From Prorocentrum cordatum (Eukaryota; Sar; Dinophyceae; Prorocentrales; Prorocentraceae): a stretch of DNA of 64,000 nucleotides. Numbering within the stretch: the first letter of the stretch is position 1; every line of letters begins with the position of its first letter. The notes under the pieces are model-generated. The model did not search any database, was not told the origin of the DNA, and was given only the letters and a program-made list of their open reading frames with translations. The DNA is taken from contig CAUYUJ010014187.1 in NCBI GenBank assembly GCA_963575745.1, positions 127,001 to 191,000 on the forward strand, written 5' to 3'. Position numbers and translations under genes: made by a program. Shown here piece by piece: positions 51,101-60,426 of the stretch.

Positions 51101-54100
51101 AGCTCGCGCTCCGCGCGCCGGTCGCTGTAGTAGCCCAGGCCCTGCTCCCCCTTCTTGAACACGAACCCCGGCCGGCTGCCGTCGTAACACGAAGCCGCGC
51201 TGAACTCTGGTGGCCCGACTGCCTGCTCGACGCCGCGCTGTTCTGGCGTCGGCGGAGGCGGCGGATCCAGGCCATACGCATCGGCCAAATCCCACGGCTC
51301 GTCATCCTCTTCTCTGAAGCCCCAGATATCCCCCGCGTTGGGATCGTCCATCGTGGTCGGCGCCCCGCCGAGCAAACCTCCTCCCCTGGGCAGGCCGAGG
51401 CGGCGCCCCACGGGCACGCGCCCGCCCCCCGCCGCAGCCGCGCGCGCTGGCCCCTCGCCCGCTCCGCCCCCGCCGCGCGTTGCGGCCGACACCCCTGAAC
51501 ACGTGAAACCTCCGCTCTGCCCGGCGCCCTCGTCGCAACCGGTGCCGCCAGTCTCGGCGCCAGCCAGCGCCTCCGACGCGTCGCCGACCGGCTCGGCGAA
51601 CGCACCGGGCTCCGGAGGCGGCGGCACGACCGGGTCGCCGTCGGCCGCGGGCGCGCTCCCGACGCTGTCGTCGCCGGGCAGGTCGAGCACCACGCGGTCC
51701 AGACACTGGACGTCCAGGTTGCTCCGCAGACACACCTGGCCCACAGGGTTCGTGCTCCCGTGGCACGGGTGGTACCGCACCACGTCGACGCGACCAGCTC
51801 TGCCGTACCGGTTGCAGCGGTGCGGCCACGGGCCGTAGCCTTCAGCCGGAACGTCGTCCAGATCCAGGTGCTCGCCAGGCGGGTTCCACTGCCCCTCCTC
51901 CAACGGACCGCACGCGTACTGAACCTTCGCATCTTCCGGAAGCACCAAATCCTTCCCCTTGCGCAGGCGCCGCCAGACGAAGGAGGCCGCCGGACGCGTC
52001 CTGGACGGGTGGCTGTACACCGCAGTCTCGTACTCGTGGTAGAAGCCGAGCCGGCACACCTTGCAGTCCTGAGGCACGTCGTCGTTCGTCTTGTGCTTCC
52101 AGCACGTGGGACCGCACCTGTGCAGGTGGCTCCGGATGATACACTTGCGCGCGTCCCGCGCGAAGCAGCGCGCCCAGGTGTGCGCCTCCTCCCCCGGGCC
52201 CTCCGCAAAATGCATGGCCGCGGCGCCGTCCGCTTGCACCACGCGGTACGCAGGCTTGCGGCGGTACTGCGGCTGCAGCGTCACGTGCGCACCCGTGAGA
52301 GGCTCGGCAAATACCGCCGGGTACTGTGCCCCCTGCTCATGGGGATCGGGCTCTGGATCTGCCAGCGGCGCGAAGGGGCGCTGCCGGAGCGGACCCTCCA
52401 TTGAGGGCTGCTGCTGCAGCATCGCCCGCTCCTCTGCGAGATCGACGTTCATCATGGCGGCAACCTGATTCCGCAGCTCTTCTGTGGACAATTTGTTGTC
52501 ACCACGAACGGCGCGGCGCCCCGCGTCGTACGCCTTCTTGCAAAACTTCCCGAGCTGACGACGCGAGGCGCCAGCGATGGCATTGTCCTTCAATTGGAGG
52601 TCGCTCTCCTCTCGCTTCCCGTCCGCGAACGCGCGAGTTCGATCCCGCGGGCCGAGCGGGAGCGGCGGCAGCCGGTCCGATCCGTGCAAGCCCAGCTGCC
52701 GGCCCACCTCCTCCGCCGCGTCGAACTGCACGCTGCGGACCCTGGCGAGCACGGCCTCCCTCCACTTCCTCAGACGCTCCTCGAGGCCTTCGACGTCCCC
52801 CGCGCGCAGCCTCGCGAGGAACGCGCCAGTCATCGGGTGCAGGCGCCACAGGTGGATGTGCGGATGGATGCCGCCGCGCCCCTGCGACTCCACGGGTCCG
52901 AAGAACGCGCGGACGAGCCCGAACGCTCCACACGCCCCCGTGGCGGCCACGCCGTCGGAGACGCCCGTGGCCCCGCGCTGCGGCGTGACGCCGACGACAT
53001 GCTCCAGGAACAGTTCCAGCATGAGGTTCGTGACCATGGCCTGCGACACCGGGTCAGCGGCCACCCGCCGCAGCATGTCCCGCGTCGAGGGCATCACGGG
53101 AGCAGTCTCCTCCAGCAGCCGCCATTGCTGTACGGAGGCGCCCTCGTACATCAGGGACACCATCAGGTTCCGAGTGTCCGCGATGTTCGGCGTCGTGAAC
53201 ACCAGGGGCGGCCCGAAGAGCCAGGTGTAGCTGGTACTGATGTGCCGCAGCGTGGCCCGGTGCGCGTCGGAGCCGACGACATCGCGGTTGCTGAGCAGCA
53301 TGCTGCGCAGCGCGCTCTTGACGTTCCGGGGCACGCCCTCGAGGCCCAGGGCCTGCTCGATGCCCGCCCCCCTGCCGAGCACGGCCACGGCCTGCGCCAG
53401 ATCCTCTGGCGTCAGTGCGGCGAGGTCTGCGATGCTTTCCCCCAGGCGCTGCTTGCGCACGAATAACCTGGCCGACTGAATGATAGCCTTTCTGCGCCAG
53501 AGGCAATACTGGGCCGTGAGCAGGTCAGCGTGGCGACGCCAGCGCGGCACGGGCGAATCAGACGCGGCAGGCGCCCGTGCAGCGTCGGGCGCGGGCGCCC
53601 GCGCAGCGTCGGGCGCCGAGACGTCGTCGGGGACCTCGTACTCGAGCTCCTCGCGAGCCATGAGGCACCTGCACCACTCGTCGTACGTCAACTTCGCCTC
53701 CCTCTCGAGTCCGAAGACGCCGTCGCCGCACGGAAACGCGACGGGGTCGAAGGCACTCCAGAAACCGGGGGAGAACATGCTGACAGGCTCGGTTCCAGTG
53801 GGCACGACGACCCGCACCGCGCGCCTCGCCGGCCCGCCCTCAGCGCCCCCGGCCGGCGCGCCGCCGCCGCCGCCGCCGCTGGCCGCGCGCTTCCCGGCAA
53901 CTCCCGGAGGAGGCCGCGTGGCCTGAATCTTCTGCTCCGTCTGCTCCAGCTTCTTCGTGAGTGCCTCCTTCTTGCAGTTGGTGAGCGCCTTCGCAGCCTT
54001 GTGGGCCTCTTTCGCGGCCTCCGCCAAGCGCTGGTCGGAATCTCGGTCCTGGAAATTCTCCATGCCGTCGAACTGCCGCGTCAGTGCCTCCACACGCCGC

Positions 54101-57100
54101 TTCTCGCGCGCAATCACCTCCGCCTTCTGGAGGCTGAGGTGCACGTTCTGCCACTGCTTGTCCAGGTCGGCCAGCATGTCGGCGTCCGCGACGGCGGCGC
54201 AGTACTCGCCCTCTTCGACACCCTCGCCGCCCTCTCCCTCACCAGCCTCGCCCTCGTCGCCCTCTGAGTCCTCCCCGCCAGCGCCAGCAGCGTCCTCACC
54301 GGCGGGGTCCCCGCCCCCGCCCCCTGCCTCGCCCCCGCCGTCAGCCGCCGCGTTCGCTTCGCCCTCCGCGCTCGCAGCGCCTGCACTCGTCCGCTTCGGC
54401 GGGGCCGAGCCCGCGCCGGGCTGCACGGCATCGGCCGGGCCCTCCTGGCGAGCGTCGCCGCCTTTCCCCCCCACGGCCACGCACGCCGCGAGACAGCAAG
54501 GCAGGCCCAGGAGCGAGGAGCCGTCGCCATCGCCGTCGCCCTCGGGGTCCGCAAAGTTCTGCGCGGCCTCTTCGTCCCACCGCACCGCGGCGCACTGCTC
54601 GTTCGTGTCGCGGAGGTACTCGTAAGCGCGCTTGAAATCGGCGAGGGGCACGCCGAGCTCCTCCAATAGCGCCTTCTGCAGGGTGGCGGGGTCGGACCCC
54701 GCGAAGACAATCTGCACGAACTCGACGAGGTCGCTCTCCCGCGGCGGCAGCGACAGCACCTGCCGACCGCCGTCCGCCTGCGGGAACGCCACGAAGTTCC
54801 CCACGTACGCCTTGATCTTCTCGTCGAGTGGAGCCCACTGGCCAGAATCGGCCTTGCAGTTGAACCGCCGCACGATGCCCCGCGCGATGGGCAGCAGAAG
54901 CTTCGCGCCCAGCGTGAGATTCCGCAGCGGCGGTGGCAGCCGACCGATCCAGAGATCGTTGGCCAGCGCGCAGGGCGGCATCGTGGGCAACCTCTTGGAG
55001 AGCGCGCCGTGACACCCTGCGCAGATGGGCACCTTCTGCTTCGCGTCGGCCACGAGCACCCCGTCTGACTCGCGCCTGTCAATCTTGAAGCACTTCTTGT
55101 GCAAGAGCCACAGCTTCCCGTCTGGGCCAGGGTCGCGCACTGCGGACGCCTCCAGCTCCTCGAGGGGGATGCCGCCCGGGCGCTCGACGCCGTTGGGGCC
55201 CTCGCGCACGAAGCGCCACCGGGCGTGGTACCGTGCCGGGTCCAGCAGCGCGTGGGCGCGCTGCCGCTGCGTCAGGCGCATGGCCTGCGCCTGCGCGCCC
55301 GCGGCCTCGGATGCCTCCTCTCTCGCCGCCTCGAGCTCGGCGCGCGCGGGCCGCTTCGGCACCTCGTCGCAGAGCAGCGAACGCTCCCCGGCGCCGTCCG
55401 GCTGCTGCCAGAAGTGCACGCGCTGCAGCTCGTCCGCCCAGTGGAGACGAGCGCAGACGCAGCAGGCGACCCTCGAGCGCACGGCGCGGCGACTCTGCCC
55501 GGGCTCGGGCCCCTCGGCGTCCGACGCCGCCGGAGCAGCGCCCAGCGCGTCCATGTCCACGGGCGGCACGTCCACGCCCCCGGGCGGCACGGCCCCGTCC
55601 GTGCCAGGCGGCTTCCACCAGGCGCGCGGCGCGTCCGGCGCGGCAGCGGCGGCGGGGGCCTCCCCCGAGTCGACGGGCGCTGCGCAGGCCGGCCAGTCGT
55701 GAGACCCCGTGACGAGATGCTCAGAGAAGGCCTCCACGCACTGCCGCCACTCCTGGGGCCTCACGGGCCGCACGTCGTCGTCCTGCTGCGGCCACTGCTC
55801 GGCCAGGTAGAACATGCGCTTCCTGTACTCCGGCCACCCGTGGTGGTCCTTGTGCACGTGCGTCATAAAGCCGGCATGCGTGGCGAAGTTCTTGTCGCAG
55901 AGGCGGCACGGGAACGGCGGGAGAGCCTCCGGGGCCTCTTTGAATGCCCGCAGAGGACGGCGATCGCCAAGAGGCAGATGCACATACTTCGGCTGGAGCC
56001 TTGGCACGCGCGCCTTGCGAGCGGCAGCGACGGCCGGGGTCGGCGCGGGCGGAGCGCCGCCGGCCTGCGTCTCGCGCTTCCGCGCCTCCTTCACGGCCAA
56101 GCCATACCGTTCCCGGCACTCGCGCGTCAGGGAGCTGTGGCGCTTGTCCGGGTCCCACTCCCCAAAGGGTCGCTGCTCGGGTCTGCCGTGGCTCCCACAG
56201 AACTCTCCCTGACCCTTGCACGGGTTCCTGCTGCACTGCCAGAGAACGCATCCGCCGTTGCACGGGCGCCAGACGCGCGCGACGCACCTGCCAGCGACGC
56301 ACGGCGCGGGGTCCAGGAGCCAGGCCGGCAGGGTGCCCTCCTCGCTCACGTGGGGGTCATCCAGAGCCACGTTCACCTCCACGTCCCCCGCTCTCACTGT
56401 CTTCCCTGCGAGACGCTCCTCCTCTTCCTTCCGCAGCCGCTCCTGCTGCAACCGCTCCAGGTCTTTTCTCGCCGCCCCGCGAGTCCGCGGGGCTCGCCCC
56501 TCGGGAGCTGGCCTCTTGGGTCCGCCGCCGAGCAGCCGACCCGCGCCCCCGCCCGCGGCACCGCCCGCGCCCCCGTCGCCGTCGCCGGCCGCGCCACCGT
56601 CGCCCGGCCCCTGCGCACCAGAGCCGGACCCCGACGCGGGTCCCCCGCCCGCGCCGCCGCCCGAAGAGGACCCGCCGCCGCCGCCGCCCCCGGAAGAGTC
56701 GTCGCCGCCGCCCCCTCCTCCCACCACCTCATCCCCGCACCCCGCCAGACGCAGCCATTCGCGGCATGTCCGGTCCAGCCACCAGGGCACGATTTTCTCC
56801 GAGTACTTCTTCGCCACCTTTGCAACATCACGCGCGAGTCTCGTTTCCTCCTTATCGGGCTGCCCGCGCCGATCGGCGAACGCGTCCGGCCAGACACCGC
56901 CGTGACGGGCACGGAACTTGTGAAGAGCAATCAGAACGTCCCTGTGCTTGTCTGCAGCCTCGGCATCCTCCTCGAGCGCGGCGAGCAACGCGGGGGTCCT
57001 CTCGAGCGCGGCGAGCAGGCGCTGCTGGTCCAGGTCCCAGCGCCCCGCGGCGAGGTTCCACGTGAAGCCCAAGTCCGCCCGCTCCTTGCGCGCGAAGGTC

Positions 57101-60100
57101 GCCACCTGCCGCGCCGCCTGAGGCTTCAGCTTGACGAGCTGCATCCAGACGGGCCACTCGGGGATCGCCTGCGGCTTCAGGTCCGCCAAGTACACGGGCG
57201 GGACAGCACAGGAGGCCTGCCGCGCGCCCTCGGCGGCCTCCACCCTGTACATGATGTCGCGGTCGCCCTCCAGCTTCTGCAAGCGCGCGGCCAGGGCGTC
57301 ACCCATGCGAGCGACGCCGCCGCGCGCGCGGCACCAGGCCCGCAACAGCCAGAGCTCCGCGGGCACGTCGCCCGGCTCGCCCGTGCAGTAGCCGCGCCGC
57401 CCCTGGGGGAATGCGTCGGCGGCGAAGCCCGACTCCACGGCCTCGGAGAAAAACGCACCGCCATGGCCCGCCCACGATTTCGGGATACCGAAGACGCGCG
57501 GCCACGGCGCCAGCCTGCTCCCGTCGGGCCCCGCGCGCTGGTACCAGGGCTCCAGAGCGTGTCGCTGGTCGAGGTGCACGCTCGCTTCGCAGCTGTCCTG
57601 GTGGAAGCACTCGTCCTCCAGCAGCAGACAGCGGAACTCAGCGAATCCGTTCTCCCCCCTCGCCGCGCACCGGGCCGCCTGCGCGCGCTTCCTGGCGCGG
57701 GCGCGCTCCGCCTCCACCGCCTCGCGCTGCACCGCCTGGCTAGGCAGCTTCTTCGGCGCGAAATGCAACCTCTTACACAAACCATCGACCTCTCCGTCGG
57801 ACAGCTCCCGCGCGCTCTCGAAATCCTGCTGGCACTTGTAGCAGAGGAAATCGGAGGGCAGGCGCAGGAGCACGCTGCCGTGCACCGGGGCGCCAGGAGC
57901 GCCGTCCCGCCGCGCCTGCTCTGCATACCGCGCCTGGCGCGTCGCCTCGCGCACCCCCCCGGGCCTCCAGACCTCTTTCTCGGCGGCGTCCAGCGACGGC
58001 AGCAGCGGCGCGCGGACCGGCCCCGGCTTGCCGTCGTCGCGGAGCGGCGCGCGCCAGCGCAGCGGCTCGCGACGGCAGCAGACCCAGACCTCGCGCTCCA
58101 CGCCCTCCTGCTCGAGCCGTTGGAGCAAGCGCTGCCACTGCTCCCAGGGCTCCCGCACGTCCGAATTGGGCACGGGCGTGCGGCGCAGCAGCTCGGGGTC
58201 GGCCTGGCGCAGGCGCCGGATCGCCTGCGACCGCGCCACGTTGTCCTGCGCCGTGGCCGCGTCGAGTCCCAGGGCGACAACCCGCAGCCGCTCCAGCTCC
58301 GCCACCTGCCGCTGCAGCTCCGCGTCCGGGGCCTCCCCCGCGAAGAACCTGGGCAAGACAGGCACCGACGACAGCATGCAGGTCGACAGCGCGTACCGCA
58401 CGAAATCCTCGTGCTCGTCGTCGATGCCCGCGGGCAGCTCCTCCTCGTCCGCCATGCCCAGCGGTTCTTCCTCCGCGTCCGCCATCTCTGCGTCTCCCTC
58501 CTCCTGCTCCCTCCGCTCCTCGTCGCCCTGCTCCTGCTCCTGCTCCTCCTGCTCCTGCTCGTCCTCTTCCTGCTCCTCTTCCTCCTGCCCCTCCTCTTCC
58601 TCCTCCTCACCCTCCTCCCCGAGCGCCTCGCGGCGCGGCTCTTCGGCCGCCGGGGCGGCCAAGGCTTCGCGGACCCGCCTGTCTTTGGCCAGGGCAACGA
58701 AGACGTCGAGCCCGAGCGGGGCGCCCTGCAGCGCGTCCACGTGCTCCAGCAGGGCGCCCACGAGCGCGGTCTTCACCCGCCGAGCAAGCGCCCTGTCTGC
58801 CCTCTGGAACCTAGCGAACATATCCGGCGTGACCTCCGCGCGCCGCTCCTCCGCGAGGCAGTCGGCCGGGTCCTCCTCCTCCTGCTCCTCCTCCTCCCCG
58901 CAGGCCTCCTCCTCCTCAGCCGCGCGCTGCAGCAGCTCCAGCCGATGCGCCTCGAGCGCCCGCGCCTCCGCCGCCCTGCTCTCGGCATCGCGGCGCGCGG
59001 CGGCCGCCTGCGCGTACTTCGGCCGCAGCGCGTCGAAGATCGCGGGCGCGTTGAAGGACGCCGCGCGGCCCTTCCGGATGAAGTTCGCCAGCCTGCGCTC
59101 CTCGTCATCCTCGGCCTTCTCCACCGGCATCCTCTGGTTCTTCTCGCACCACGCCTCCAGCGCCTGGACCTGGATGAGATCCGCGTCCAGCGCCGCCTCC
59201 AGCTGCGCGCGCCAGCCCTCGTCCAGGCCCTCGACGCCACGCGCTCGGACGTTTTCGATCCATCTTGCAAGAAGACGCTCCCGCGGATCGTCGTCGTTGC
59301 CGAAACGCTGCGGCCCTCGTCGGTGCCTCTCCACGAAAGCCTTCACACCTAGCACGCGCTCCTGCGCCGTCCGCCGCTGCCACGCACGCCTGTCCACCAA
59401 CTTATCGAACCTCTCCTGATTGTCATCATCCAGCTCGTTCTGGCCTTTGCTGACATTATTGATCCACATCGCGAGCTCTGCCTCCTCCTCGTCCTCCGCC
59501 CCGCGCCTCGGCAGCTCGTCGAGCACCTCCACGTGCTCCTCGATGCGGCCCAGCATCGCGCGGGCGCGCGCGCGCCTCTCCTCCCGCCGGTCAACGAGCC
59601 CGTCGAACCGCGCGCGCCGCTCGGGGGTCAGCACGTTCTGGCCTTTGCTGACGTTGTGGAACCATGTCCCCAGCGCGGACTCCTTCTGCGACGGAACGCA
59701 ATCGTGCTCAGCCACGTGCCTCGCCAACTCGGCCAGCATCTCCTCGGAATGGTCCCGCGATCGCGCCTCCGCGCCAGCATGCTGCACACCGCTCATGTCG
59801 ATGCCCAGGTGCGCCGCGAGCGCGGCCCTGTGCGCATCGGCCTCCAATCGCACCTTCTGCTGATGAACATTCCATTGCCGAGAGGAAGGCGCGTCTTCGT
59901 CGCCCTCCGCCCGCAATCGCGTTGCCAGCTCATGCAACTGATTCCGGGTCATCCGCGCCAACACCCCCGCGTCCACTCCGTCGCGCGCGCCCCCGCGCGC
60001 CCCCGGCGCCCCTGCGGCACCCTGCTCCGCACGGCGCTTCGGCGCTCCGCCCCGCAGCGCGCCACGCCCCGCACCCGCGCGCGGCGACCGCGACGCCGAG

Positions 60101-60426
60101 CTCGAACGCCCGTGCGTGACGACGCGACACCACGGCGCGCTCCCGGCTTCCCCCCACTTCGCATCACCAGAGCCCGCCGACTCCTCCACTGCGCACACGT
60201 GGCCGCCGTCGAGCCACAGCAGAGCACCAGCGCAGAAACCCGTCGCGTGCCCCAGTGACCACGCCACGCGCCCTCCCTCCTGCGCTCCGAACGCTTCCAA
60301 AGATTCCGCAGAGAACACGCGCACGTGCAGGAAGCGGGAGCGCAAGTGCTGGACCACGACCTCAAGATTCCAGCGCTCCACCAGCGACCCACAAGCGCCC
60401 GAACGGGCGCGCGGCACCGAATACAC
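48079..60426 (-). CDS. Giant Helitron Rep/helicase protein, main frame
   Basis: 4115 codons; the first codon is GTG and the frame probably continues from the preceding segment. Order: four helicase-associated-like repeats (about 226-475; TWFHNVSKGQN, MWINNVSKGQN, RWIENVRARG); Glu-rich stretch (602-655); CxxC modules (862, 1655); Gly linkers; Cys-rich zinc module (1376-1414); C2H2 finger (C1507, C1510, H1523, H1528); DUF6570-like region (1800-1950; CAGCHGALSKRLPTMPPCAL); Helitron N-like region (2216-2530) with the HUH motif HPHIHLW (H2523, H2525); zinc cluster CGPTCWKHK (2771-2792); ~250-residue low-complexity insertion; two-tyrosine motif HYQTDYTTK (Y3181, Y3185); helicase Walker A GEGGTGKT (3843-3850), VIVEEVSM (Walker B, usual Asp replaced by Glu) and FLGDFYQLGPV (3973-3983). 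It would nick and unwind DNA for rolling-circle transposition. Known Helitron proteins are far shorter. Confidence 0.9.
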   Translation of the reverse strand: MYSVPRARSGACGSLVERWNLEVVVQHLRSRFLHVRVFSAESLEAFGAQEGGRVAWSLGHATGFCAGALLWLDGGHVCAVEESAGSGDAKWGEAGSAPWCRVVTHGRSSSASRSPRAGAGRGALRGGAPKRRAEQGAAGAPGARGGARDGVDAGVLARMTRNQLHELATRLRAEGDEDAPSSRQWNVHQQKVRLEADAHRAALAAHLGIDMSGVQHAGAEARSRDHSEEMLAELARHVAEHDCVPSQKESALGTWFHNVSKGQNVLTPERRARFDGLVDRREERRARARAMLGRIEEHVEVLDELPRRGAEDEEEAELAMWINNVSKGQNELDDDNQERFDKLVDRRAWQRRTAQERVLGVKAFVERHRRGPQRFGNDDDPRERLLARWIENVRARGVEGLDEGWRAQLEAALDADLIQVQALEAWCEKNQRMPVEKAEDDEERRLANFIRKGRAASFNAPAIFDALRPKYAQAAAARRDAESRAAEARALEAHRLELLQRAAEEEEACGEEEEQEEEDPADCLAEERRAEVTPDMFARFQRADRALARRVKTALVGALLEHVDALQGAPLGLDVFVALAKDRRVREALAAPAAEEPRREALGEEGEEEEEEGQEEEEQEEDEQEQEEQEQEQGDEERREQEEGDAEMADAEEEPLGMADEEELPAGIDDEHEDFVRYALSTCMLSSVPVLPRFFAGEAPDAELQRQVAELERLRVVALGLDAATAQDNVARSQAIRRLRQADPELLRRTPVPNSDVREPWEQWQRLLQRLEQEGVEREVWVCCRREPLRWRAPLRDDGKPGPVRAPLLPSLDAAEKEVWRPGGVREATRQARYAEQARRDGAPGAPVHGSVLLRLPSDFLCYKCQQDFESARELSDGEVDGLCKRLHFAPKKLPSQAVQREAVEAERARARKRAQAARCAARGENGFAEFRCLLLEDECFHQDSCEASVHLDQRHALEPWYQRAGPDGSRLAPWPRVFGIPKSWAGHGGAFFSEAVESGFAADAFPQGRRGYCTGEPGDVPAELWLLRAWCRARGGVARMGDALAARLQKLEGDRDIMYRVEAAEGARQASCAVPPVYLADLKPQAIPEWPVWMQLVKLKPQAARQVATFARKERADLGFTWNLAAGRWDLDQQRLLAALERTPALLAALEEDAEAADKHRDVLIALHKFRARHGGVWPDAFADRRGQPDKEETRLARDVAKVAKKYSEKIVPWWLDRTCREWLRLAGCGDEVVGGGGGGDDSSGGGGGGGSSSGGGAGGGPASGSGSGAQGPGDGGAAGDGDGGAGGAAGGGAGRLLGGGPKRPAPEGRAPRTRGAARKDLERLQQERLRKEEEERLAGKTVRAGDVEVNVALDDPHVSEEGTLPAWLLDPAPCVAGRCVARVWRPCNGGCVLWQCSRNPCKGQGEFCGSHGRPEQRPFGEWDPDKRHSSLTRECRERYGLAVKEARKRETQAGGAPPAPTPAVAAARKARVPRLQPKYVHLPLGDRRPLRAFKEAPEALPPFPCRLCDKNFATHAGFMTHVHKDHHGWPEYRKRMFYLAEQWPQQDDDVRPVRPQEWRQCVEAFSEHLVTGSHDWPACAAPVDSGEAPAAAAAPDAPRAWWKPPGTDGAVPPGGVDVPPVDMDALGAAPAASDAEGPEPGQSRRAVRSRVACCVCARLHWADELQRVHFWQQPDGAGERSLLCDEVPKRPARAELEAAREEASEAAGAQAQAMRLTQRQRAHALLDPARYHARWRFVREGPNGVERPGGIPLEELEASAVRDPGPDGKLWLLHKKCFKIDRRESDGVLVADAKQKVPICAGCHGALSKRLPTMPPCALANDLWIGRLPPPLRNLTLGAKLLLPIARGIVRRFNCKADSGQWAPLDEKIKAYVGNFVAFPQADGGRQVLSLPPRESDLVEFVQIVFAGSDPATLQKALLEELGVPLADFKRAYEYLRDTNEQCAAVRWDEEAAQNFADPEGDGDGDGSSLLGLPCCLAACVAVGGKGGDARQEGPADAVQPGAGSAPPKRTSAGAASAEGEANAAADGGGEAGGGGGDPAGEDAAGAGGEDSEGDEGEAGEGEGGEGVEEGEYCAAVADADMLADLDKQWQNVHLSLQKAEVIAREKRRVEALTRQFDGMENFQDRDSDQRLAEAAKEAHKAAKALTNCKKEALTKKLEQTEQKIQATRPPPGVAGKRAASGGGGGGAPAGGAEGGPARRAVRVVVPTGTEPVSMFSPGFWSAFDPVAFPCGDGVFGLEREAKLTYDEWCRCLMAREELEYEVPDDVSAPDAARAPAPDAARAPAASDSPVPRWRRHADLLTAQYCLWRRKAIIQSARLFVRKQRLGESIADLAALTPEDLAQAVAVLGRGAGIEQALGLEGVPRNVKSALRSMLLSNRDVVGSDAHRATLRHISTSYTWLFGPPLVFTTPNIADTRNLMVSLMYEGASVQQWRLLEETAPVMPSTRDMLRRVAADPVSQAMVTNLMLELFLEHVVGVTPQRGATGVSDGVAATGACGAFGLVRAFFGPVESQGRGGIHPHIHLWRLHPMTGAFLARLRAGDVEGLEERLRKWREAVLARVRSVQFDAAEEVGRQLGLHGSDRLPPLPLGPRDRTRAFADGKREESDLQLKDNAIAGASRRQLGKFCKKAYDAGRRAVRGDNKLSTEELRNQVAAMMNVDLAEERAMLQQQPSMEGPLRQRPFAPLADPEPDPHEQGAQYPAVFAEPLTGAHVTLQPQYRRKPAYRVVQADGAAAMHFAEGPGEEAHTWARCFARDARKCIIRSHLHRCGPTCWKHKTNDDVPQDCKVCRLGFYHEYETAVYSHPSRTRPAASFVWRRLRKGKDLVLPEDAKVQYACGPLEEGQWNPPGEHLDLDDVPAEGYGPWPHRCNRYGRAGRVDVVRYHPCHGSTNPVGQVCLRSNLDVQCLDRVVLDLPGDDSVGSAPAADGDPVVPPPPEPGAFAEPVGDASEALAGAETGGTGCDEGAGQSGGFTCSGVSAATRGGGGAGEGPARAAAAGGGRVPVGRRLGLPRGGGLLGGAPTTMDDPNAGDIWGFREEDDEPWDLADAYGLDPPPPPTPEQRGVEQAVGPPEFSAASCYDGSRPGFVFKKGEQGLGYYSDRRAERELSESAVEAEPKSRAPGRAASSAASGSSASSAPPSPGAAAAAGASGSGPPGSLREHVLHSLEAVFMDAINMAHYQTDYTTKAGPIAGDLGVLHAQSTGLEWLRLQQKAEREADEAAEAEGEEDVDGARAAAAARRSGWGGVLDSARRTVIKLTTSSHRALLKKLPEMMFQMQYGHECYCSHDTWTLYCKGIVALAFQASSAAHQKKDDFWTDPRADHIEVDQPAAGEEDGEGGGGVMDALDEGRATLHARVADGVVGEGAAAGAAGGGQPEQEQQQAVEYSARLDHDMKMDWLHRGDREPLKSMGMYHYAMYVYTAQANPLHFDPQDFETYAFADTHPAAASRVQKLRVGAPFRVPKFFGFTMPSKEKEAEVNALFKSVIFRPLQPAEKGAAAWAPYRAGVDASGKHQPAWEEWWAKQVALSGQYEECERRAGKWFTIEDIDLKRGSEEGPGHFAQQPSAAEFMARWTVQVATNLDVEAEAKGRPRTKIRPEAKDFEQSAELEAVGNRPAGEADEEEGAGAGGGALDGFAQEVDEAEADEAWAAHRQRPAHLVKDSEVPAVAQLEGIRGSSQSLVYKNIFLDGYAKDHKPQPAAASSGGQTGFGGLELDDSQFEVGKAQQKEAFRYRKKGAEVLSGDGDGRSGLAGSAPAVLAPGRPPAPAVAGDEERPPRARDIAQRLFDEWATRADNPVTFNKEQKAVVALVVGQVEAIVAYEEDLRSGKSPKPVEQMALLLHGEGGTGKTEVVKLLRRLLNEVFGAGSEIAVASSNSAARVIGGQTIHSGFGLSGQQAMTIARLSGQKVDEDFVDRMNDLKAVIVEEVSMVPPQLLGAASFRMCKARKAQYNCDVDLYMARGHMFGKAPIVMFLGDFYQLGPVSGKGRRSSLLQRESPEAPVHVRSGQSIFLDGVTHAMFLYETHRFKDLLVTPHAPCPFMPGFLKTMRQGKKFTAEQKRMVQKWVVRPGKNDKRLQDPHVKDGFEMGIAWDRPWTCLQGPSMRSITRPCCRCRT

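Noticed and set aside
55099-59352. 1417-codon open frame on the plus strand
   Set aside because: Antisense to the Helitron main frame. It is rich in Arg, Leu and Pro as expected from GC-rich complement, and carries no domain motif.
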